Positions 5,953 through 10,978 of a stretch of DNA of 10,978 bases are shown here, piece after piece. The position numbers and the translations under genes are program-made. The number at the start of each line of letters is the position of its first letter. Positions within the stretch are counted from its first letter, which is position 1. Under the pieces are notes generated by a model, which saw nothing but the letters and a program-made list of their open reading frames with translations, was not told the origin of the DNA and made no database searches. The DNA comes from an uncultured Gemmataceae bacterium (GTDB lineage Bacteria > Planctomycetota > Planctomycetia > Gemmatales > Gemmataceae), in NCBI GenBank assembly GCA_937922175.1, contig CAKZUU010000273.1, forward strand, positions 1 through 10,978, read 5' to 3'.

Positions 5953-7758
5953 ATGCAGTTATTTGTTCGTGTTGTGCGCAGTTTTCGCCAGCTATGGGGG
6001 ACGAACGGCTGGCCCACGTTGGCGATTGCAGCGGCCGCTCTTACGTTGGAGTTCCTGGGTCGAAACAGCACCACCAGCGATTGGCACGATCTGGTTTTGG
6101 CTGCGGGGCTGCTGACACTGGTCGCGGCGATCATCTGGAGGCATCAACGCTCGCCGTTGCCCTGGTTGATCCCGATCCGATCGGCGTTGCGCGGTGTCGG
6201 CCGTTGGTTGCAACTCTGGGCCATTGAGATCGGTTATGATCTTCGCTTGGTTCCCCCCGTGAAACGGGGGCTTCCTCCCGTGGTGCGACTGATCGTCGCG
6301 ACGTTGCTCGTTTGGGGCGCGGTCGTGCTGCTGTTCGGCGACTTCTTTCCTCAGGTCTTGCGAAGTTGGGGAACACGCTATTTCTACCTTGGCTATCTCG
6401 CTGTTATGTGCCTGCTCTGGAGCGCGCTGCTTTTGGGCTTGCTGATCTGTTTTTACTTCTTGGTCGGGTTGATCCACGATGAATTGTCCGCCGCGGTGAG
6501 GTCGCAGCGCTCGGTGCGAGGACCGCTGTTTCTGGCGTTCGCATCGTGTTTGATTCTGTTGGGCCAGATGGTGCCTCTGTGGTGGGCTTTGCTCGGGTGC
6601 CTGTTGGCCTGGGGCACGCAGTTTCTCGTCTACGCGATTCCCGGGCTCAACGATGTGTGTTTCCTCTGGCGACCGCGGGGCAAGATCCAGGTCCGATCGG
6701 TTTCCCTCCCGGTCGGATCGCTCGTGTTTTTTGGCGTTTTCGTCGGCCTGTCGTTCAATCTGGTCTTGACCGCGACTGGCTCGTTGGTCTGGAAGCAGCC
6801 CTCGACCTCGCCCTCGAACATGCCCGTAACCGTTACTTTGGGGAGCGCGTTGGGCTGGGTTCTCCTCGCGGTCATGTGGGTCATCGTGTGGCACGAAATT
6901 CGGGCGCGTTGGCGTTCCCCCGAGAGGCCGGCTCGCCGTATCCTGCATGTTCACGGCCAGATCACCCCGTCGGGCTGGCAGTCACTCCGACGTCATTTCC
7001 CACGTCGGCTTTGGCGCATCGAGCATGGTCACCGAACGCCTGATCCTTGTGCTGTGCAAATCCGCTTGACGAGCGCGCGGGAGTCCACGGCCCGAGAACT
7101 CGACCCCGAATGGCCCTTGTGTGTGTCGCTCGATGATCTGGAGGATCCGATCGTGCGGCAACGTCTGGAACGCCGAAGCGAGATCCAAGGCCGACGGCGG
7201 CTCATCGATGGTTTGGAGCGGATGTTCAAGTCGGCAAAACGGAGAAAATACCGGAATGGGCACGGATTCTGGCTTGCTCCGCATCGCATGTTATGGAACG
7301 GGCTGCGACGTGATGAGCCGGAACCAGAGCCTTTCGATGGTCATATGGTTCATGACAATGTTGGCCCCGCGTATCACCAGGCGCTGCCGCACTGGTCACG
7401 CCATCTCGCCTACCAGGTTTTCCGGAGCTTGAGCATCGATTTGATTTTCGTCGAAGACAACGTCACGTTTCGTTCCTTGGCACGCGTTCTGCGCCGCATC
7501 TTCGAGCTATACGACAAACAGCCGGGCCGCCCCGCCGACGACCTTCATTTTAACGGGTTGCATGGGACGAAAGTCCTGATCTACGACTTCCAGTTTGATA
7601 ATCCGTTTGAGTCGAAGACGTACCCTGAGCCGAAATTCACGGCGCTGGGGCGCGCTCGCATCCTGTTGGTGTTTCGGGATCGAAGTGAGAGAGAGGAGTT
7701 CGTCGAACCGCCGTTCGACTTCTCTCGATCGCCGGCACCGATCGGTTCGCGGGGATGA
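5953..7758 (+). CDS. Polytopic membrane protein with unrecognised C-terminal domain
   Basis: I do not recognise the family of this 601-residue protein. The first 315 residues contain about eight hydrophobic segments: roughly 19-36, 45-62, 109-128, 143-172, 190-207, 209-228, 252-276 and 293-314. Arg/Lys-rich loops after segments 2, 4, 6 and 8 and at the N-terminus predict both ends in the cytoplasm. Residues 315-601 are soluble. A very basic stretch (about 402-433, including RRSEIQGRRR and SAKRRKYR) precedes a His-rich part (His437, 444, 464, 467, 475, 480, 484). Next comes an alpha/beta-looking part with SIDLIFVEDN (494-503), RVLRRIFELYD (511-521), GTKVLIYDFQFDNPF (538-552) and RARILLVFRD (567-576). 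No Walker, kinase, nuclease or peptidase motif is evident. The ATG at 5953 is the first start in an open frame, and its ribosome binding site is poor. It is probably transcribed alone or by read-through from the U32 gene. Confidence 0.8.
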   Translation: MQLFVRVVRSFRQLWGTNGWPTLAIAAAALTLEFLGRNSTTSDWHDLVLAAGLLTLVAAIIWRHQRSPLPWLIPIRSALRGVGRWLQLWAIEIGYDLRLVPPVKRGLPPVVRLIVATLLVWGAVVLLFGDFFPQVLRSWGTRYFYLGYLAVMCLLWSALLLGLLICFYFLVGLIHDELSAAVRSQRSVRGPLFLAFASCLILLGQMVPLWWALLGCLLAWGTQFLVYAIPGLNDVCFLWRPRGKIQVRSVSLPVGSLVFFGVFVGLSFNLVLTATGSLVWKQPSTSPSNMPVTVTLGSALGWVLLAVMWVIVWHEIRARWRSPERPARRILHVHGQITPSGWQSLRRHFPRRLWRIEHGHRTPDPCAVQIRLTSARESTARELDPEWPLCVSLDDLEDPIVRQRLERRSEIQGRRRLIDGLERMFKSAKRRKYRNGHGFWLAPHRMLWNGLRRDEPEPEPFDGHMVHDNVGPAYHQALPHWSRHLAYQVFRSLSIDLIFVEDNVTFRSLARVLRRIFELYDKQPGRPADDLHFNGLHGTKVLIYDFQFDNPFESKTYPEPKFTALGRARILLVFRDRSEREEFVEPPFDFSRSPAPIGSRG

Positions 7759-7773
7759 CCCGCGAATCGGTCG
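7739..7773 (+). terminator. 15-bp inverted repeat spanning the membrane-protein stop codon
   Basis: CGATCGGTTCGCGGG (7739-7753) pairs with CCCGCGAATCGGTCG (7759-7773) around the 5-nt loop GATGA, which contains the TGA stop (7756-7758). Thirteen pairs are Watson-Crick and two (7742-7770 and 7745-7767) are G-U on the plus-strand RNA. On minus-strand RNA the same positions would be A-C mismatches, so the structure favours plus-strand transcripts. No T-tract follows, so it is either a non-canonical terminator, a 3'-end stabiliser, or a protein-binding inverted repeat. Confidence 0.55.
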
Positions 7774-7870
7774 CGAACAGGTGCTTTGATCTCGGCGAGG
7801 AGGGCGTGTCGTCGCGGTGTCCGCCTTTTCAGGGCAACGTCTTTCCAGCGGGGGTGGGGAAACTCCCTCC

Positions 7871-7882
7871 TATACTGAGCGC
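7871..7882 (+). promoter_or_regulatory. Probable -10 element of a leaderless dehydrogenase promoter
   Basis: TATACT (7871-7876) is followed by six bases and the ATG at 7883. It is the best -10 match of the three such sites in this window. No Shine-Dalgarno lies 5-10 bases before the ATG, since the purine run at 7850-7863 is about 20 bases away. I find no clear -35. If transcription starts at +1 = 7883, the in-frame GTG at 7817 would lie upstream of the transcript and cannot be the start. Confidence 0.6.
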
Positions 7883-10870
7883 ATGTACGATTTTTCCGAC
7901 GTCCATTCAACGCAGTTGAGGCGCTATCTGACGCGGCATGCCGATGCCGAAGTCCGCTTCGACGAGGCGACTCGACGGTTGTATGCCACCGATGCGAGCA
8001 TCTATCAGATCATGCCCGCCGGTGTGGTGATCCCACGAAGCGTGGAGGGATTGGTCTCGGCGGTGCAAATCGCTCTCGAAGCGAGGGTTCCCATTACGGC
8101 ACGCGGCGGAGGCACCAGTCTTTCCGGGCAATCGATCGGTTCCGGGATCATACTGGACTGTAGCAAATATCTGAATCGCATCGTCGCGATCGATCCGGCA
8201 GCACGGCGCGCCGTCGTTCAACCCGGTGTTGTGCTGGACCATCTCAATCGCGCTTTAGCGGTGCATGGCCTCGCTTTTGGGCCCGATGTCGCCACCTCGA
8301 ACCGAGCCAACCTGGGAGGGATGATCGGCAATAATTCCGCCGGTGCCCGGTCGATTTGGTATGGCAAAACGATCGACCACGTCCGACGCCTTAAAGTGAT
8401 CCTGTCCGACGGAACAATCACCGAGTTCGCGGCCATCGGGCCCTTGGAATGGGATCGTCGCTCTGAAGAACACACTCTCGAAGGGCGGATCTACCGTGAG
8501 GTGCGGCGGATCGTGACGGCTCATCGTGTCGAGATCGAACAACGCTTTCCCAAGATTCTTCGTCGGGTGAGCGGGTACAACCTGGATGCGATGGCCTCCG
8601 GTCGCGGCAATCTCAGCGAACTGATCGTGGGAAGTGAAGGAACGCTGGCGGTCGTGGTGGAGGCCGAGATCGGATTGGTCCCGCTGCCTCGCTGTCGCGG
8701 TTTGTTGGTGCCTCAATTTCGATCACTTCGGGCGGCTCTCGACACCGTGCCAATGTGCCTGGAGTATCGTCCCTCGGCTATCGAATTGCTGGACGAATTG
8801 CTGATCGAACTCGCGCGAAAGCAGAGCAGCGTACGGGAAGCGGCAGCGGCCATTCAAGGTCGGCCGGCTGCCTTGCTCATGGTCGAATTCAGCGGCGATG
8901 ACGATGCCGAAGTCGCCCACCAGGTTCACGATTTGGAGCGGCGGATTCGTGCGACGCCCGGCTTCATCGATTGCACGCAGGCACTCGAGCCGCGACTTCG
9001 AGACGGATTGTGGGCGCTTCGGCGAGCCGGGATGCCCCTCCTTTATGGAATGCGCGGCGACCGCAAACCGGTGACGTTTGTCGAAGATTGTGCCGTCGCT
9101 CCCGCAAAGCTTCCTGAATTTGCCACACGATTTCGCGATCTGCTTCGCCGACATGGGACCGATGGGGCCTTTTACGGGCATGCAAGCGTTGGTTGTTTGC
9201 ATATCCGACCGTTGCTCGACCTCCACCGACCCAGCGATCGCGACCTGATGCGACGAATCACTGAGGATGTCACCGATCTGGTCCTGGAATTCGGCGGCTC
9301 TCTCTCCGGCGAACATGGCGATGGACTGGCCCGGAGCGAATGGAATCGCAAGATGTTCGGGCCGAATCTGTACCAAGCCTTCTGCGACATCAAACGCGCT
9401 TTCGATCCGCACAACCTGTTCAACCCGGGCAAAATCGTCGCGGCGCCCTCGATGACGGAAAACCTCCGGTATCCCGAGGTATCGAAGGTATCGTTGCCGA
9501 CGGTGTACGATTATTCGGAGCAAGAGGGGTTCTTCCGCTCGATTGAATTATGTAATGGATCGGGGGTGTGTCGCAAGACGCAAGGCGGCAGCATGTGCCC
9601 CAGCTATCGCGCGACCCGGGACGAGCGAGATTCGACACGGGGACGAGCGAACGCCTTGCGCTGGGCATTAACGACGGTGCCGACCACCGACGAATCCGCT
9701 GACGGCAAATCTCCTCTCGAGGAACGATGGCTTTTCGACGTGATGAGCCTTTGTTTGCAGTGCAGAGCGTGCAAGACCGAATGTCCCAGCAATGTCGATA
9801 TGGCAAAGCTCAAGTCGGAATTTCTTCATGCCTACTATCGCCGTCGTCGCCGACCCCTGGGGCATGCGCTGCTGGCGCACGTTCATCAAGTTTACCCATG
9901 GGCGGCAACGATTGCCCCCCTCGTGAATTGGGCGGGACGCAATCGGCTGGTTCGTTGGTTGATGCACGTGGCCGCAGGAATCGATCGCCGACGCCCCTTA
10001 CCGACGATCCATCGTCACCATTTCCGTCGGCGATGGCGGGAACTTGACCGATCAGTTCGCCCGACGAACGAGATCTCCGCGGACGGTCTCTCGCACGGAA
10101 GACCTCGAGTCGTGCTGTTGGACGATTGTTTCACCACATTCAACGAACCGCAGATTGGTCTGGCGGCGGTCGAGGTTTTGCGAAGTGTCGGCTGCACGGT
10201 CGAGTTGGCTGGCATTTGCTGCGGCCGGGCTTTGATCAGCAAGGGCTACCTGCCCGAGGCACGAGACTTGGCTCGCCGGGCCCTACCTCACTTGGCGCGA
10301 GCCGTCGCCGAGGGGGCAGTGCTGCTCGGCATCGAACCGAGTTGCGTGCTGACGATCGTCGACGACTGGCCCGAACTCGTGCCAAGTGCCGAAGCCCGAC
10401 GAGTTGCCGATGCAGTCGATCTCGCGGAAGCCTGGGTCGCGCGCCAATTCCCCGAAGTGCTCCGCCGATCGTTCAACGGCTCGGTCGGAGGGCGTATCCT
10501 TGTTCACGGTCACTGCCACCAAAAAGCCGGACACCGTCTGCATGGCTCAATTTCTGCCCTTCGCCTCCTGCCGGGAGTCGAGGTTGAAGCCCTTCAAACC
10601 GGGTGCTGTGGCATGGCGGGTTCGTTCGGATATGAACGAGATACCTACGATCTGAGCGTGCGTATCGCGCAGCTAGAATTGATCCCCGCCTTGCAAACTG
10701 ACGAACAAGCAGCCTTGGCGGCCACGGGAACATCCTGTCGCCAGCAGATCCGGGAACTTACGGGCCGGCTCGCCCGCCATCCTGTCGAGTATCTCGCGGC
10801 GGCCCTGCGGCCCCGGGGAGCGCCCAACGAGGTCGAACTTAACAAACGTGCTCTTGTTCGTAACTTTTAA
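7883..10870 (+). CDS. GlcD-GlcF fusion: FAD-linked 2-hydroxyacid dehydrogenase with Fe-S/CCG module
   Basis: This 995-residue enzyme should oxidise a D-2-hydroxyacid (D-lactate, glycolate or D-2-hydroxyglutarate type) and pass electrons through iron-sulfur clusters to an acceptor, probably the quinone pool at the inner membrane face. The FAD-binding PCMH domain is at about 45-270, with ARGGGTSLSGQ (73-83) and NLGGMIGNNSAGARS (143-157). The FAD-oxidase C-terminal domain (about 271-520) has GHASVGCLHIRP (432-443) and SGEHGDGLAR (475-484), where His433, His440 and Glu477 fit the metal/substrate site. Two cluster motifs follow: Cys557-x5-Cys563-x8-Cys572-Pro and Cys624-x2-Cys627-x2-Cys630-x3-Cys634-Pro. 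Two CCG modules complete it (Cys749 with CCG 779-781, Cys878 with CCG 908-910). The arrangement and length match E. coli YdiJ-type proteins (about 1018 residues). There is no signal peptide or membrane helix. The start is ATG 7883, not GTG 7817, on the evidence of the -10 box. The substrate is not determined. Confidence 0.92.
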   Translation: MYDFSDVHSTQLRRYLTRHADAEVRFDEATRRLYATDASIYQIMPAGVVIPRSVEGLVSAVQIALEARVPITARGGGTSLSGQSIGSGIILDCSKYLNRIVAIDPAARRAVVQPGVVLDHLNRALAVHGLAFGPDVATSNRANLGGMIGNNSAGARSIWYGKTIDHVRRLKVILSDGTITEFAAIGPLEWDRRSEEHTLEGRIYREVRRIVTAHRVEIEQRFPKILRRVSGYNLDAMASGRGNLSELIVGSEGTLAVVVEAEIGLVPLPRCRGLLVPQFRSLRAALDTVPMCLEYRPSAIELLDELLIELARKQSSVREAAAAIQGRPAALLMVEFSGDDDAEVAHQVHDLERRIRATPGFIDCTQALEPRLRDGLWALRRAGMPLLYGMRGDRKPVTFVEDCAVAPAKLPEFATRFRDLLRRHGTDGAFYGHASVGCLHIRPLLDLHRPSDRDLMRRITEDVTDLVLEFGGSLSGEHGDGLARSEWNRKMFGPNLYQAFCDIKRAFDPHNLFNPGKIVAAPSMTENLRYPEVSKVSLPTVYDYSEQEGFFRSIELCNGSGVCRKTQGGSMCPSYRATRDERDSTRGRANALRWALTTVPTTDESADGKSPLEERWLFDVMSLCLQCRACKTECPSNVDMAKLKSEFLHAYYRRRRRPLGHALLAHVHQVYPWAATIAPLVNWAGRNRLVRWLMHVAAGIDRRRPLPTIHRHHFRRRWRELDRSVRPTNEISADGLSHGRPRVVLLDDCFTTFNEPQIGLAAVEVLRSVGCTVELAGICCGRALISKGYLPEARDLARRALPHLARAVAEGAVLLGIEPSCVLTIVDDWPELVPSAEARRVADAVDLAEAWVARQFPEVLRRSFNGSVGGRILVHGHCHQKAGHRLHGSISALRLLPGVEVEALQTGCCGMAGSFGYERDTYDLSVRIAQLELIPALQTDEQAALAATGTSCRQQIRELTGRLARHPVEYLAAALRPRGAPNEVELNKRALVRNF

Positions 10871-10978
10871 TTTTGTCGACTCGGCGTGAGTGCCGCCCTC
10901 CTTCAAACTCCGTCTCCAGCCATAACCGAACGATTCGCTCGAGCGTTTCCTCGCTTTGCAGATCCGCCGATAGACACA
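10839..10978 (-). CDS. rpiB: Ribose-5-phosphate isomerase B, C-terminal end (partial)
   Basis: The last 45 codons of a minus-strand gene enter from the right edge and end at a TAA at 10841-10839. The peptide contains CLSADLQSEETLERIVRLWL followed by ETEFEGGRHSRRVDKIKSYE. The 'WL-x-T-x-FEGGRH-x-RRV-x-KI' tail is the hallmark C-terminus of the RpiB/LacAB sugar-phosphate isomerase family, and the preceding 'CL-x-A' fits the conserved strand before it. RpiB interconverts ribose 5-phosphate and ribulose 5-phosphate in the cytosolic pentose phosphate pathway. About 100 residues, including the catalytic region, lie outside the window. The gene converges on the dehydrogenase gene and overlaps its end by 32 bp. 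LacA/LacB relatives share this tail, so RpiB is the likeliest name but not the only one. Confidence 0.88.
   Translation of the reverse strand, partial: CLSADLQSEETLERIVRLWLETEFEGGRHSRRVDKIKSYEQEHVC

Noticed and set aside
5992..6954. Long open minus-strand frame (320 codons) opposite the membrane-protein gene
   Set aside because: Its translation is rich in Arg, Gln, Pro and Asp with no motif, as expected from the antisense of a GC-rich hydrophobic gene. The plus frame has consistent membrane topology.
7817..7882. In-frame GTG at 7817 giving a 22-residue longer dehydrogenase
   Set aside because: The extra residues are low-complexity. The TATACT box lies between this GTG and the ATG at 7883, and the family's N-terminus fits the ATG.
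8723..9523. Open minus-strand frame (266 codons) inside the dehydrogenase gene
   Set aside because: It lies opposite well-conserved FAD-oxidase and iron-sulfur motifs and has no recognisable content or ribosome binding site.

Overview
The window looks like ordinary chromosomal DNA from a GC-rich bacterium (roughly 60% G+C by eye), most likely a planctomycete of the Gemmata type. That placement is an inference. It rests on two secreted proteins of styles I associate with planctomycetes, on a large polytopic protein with no recognisable family, on loose gene packing with mixed strands, and on a mix of Shine-Dalgarno and apparently leaderless starts. I see no tRNA, rRNA, CRISPR array, insertion sequence or phage gene.

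Layout, left to right. A secreted protein of unknown function (121-891, +) is followed by purM (955-2022, +), the AIR synthetase of purine synthesis. Two minus-strand genes converge on purM: a small secreted beta-rich protein (2088-2471) and, upstream of it in transcription order, an alpha/beta hydrolase (2561-3283). A 73-bp divergent gap separates the hydrolase from a large U32-family protein with a DUF3656-like middle and a second cysteine set (3357-5840, +), which resembles the 23S rRNA hydroxylation factor RlhA. Next come an eight-helix membrane protein with a large, unrecognised cytoplasmic domain (5953-7758, +) and a 995-residue fusion of a GlcD-like flavin dehydrogenase with a GlcF-like iron-sulfur/CCG module (7883-10870, +). 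The right edge carries the C-terminus of rpiB on the minus strand (10839 to beyond the window), overlapping the dehydrogenase gene tail to tail.

The genes do not form one pathway. They are housekeeping or central-metabolism genes (purM, rpiB, the 2-hydroxyacid dehydrogenase, the RNA-modification candidate) interspersed with lineage-type secreted and membrane proteins. No defence, secondary-metabolite or mobile system is supported.

The most interesting signals are regulatory. Three separate plus-strand genes (purM, the U32 gene and the dehydrogenase) have a TANANT -10-like hexamer exactly six bases before the start codon and no well-placed Shine-Dalgarno sequence, which suggests leaderless transcription. 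A 15-bp inverted repeat with a 5-nt loop wraps the stop codon of the membrane-protein gene. The best protein-level candidate for something undescribed is the soluble domain of that membrane protein.
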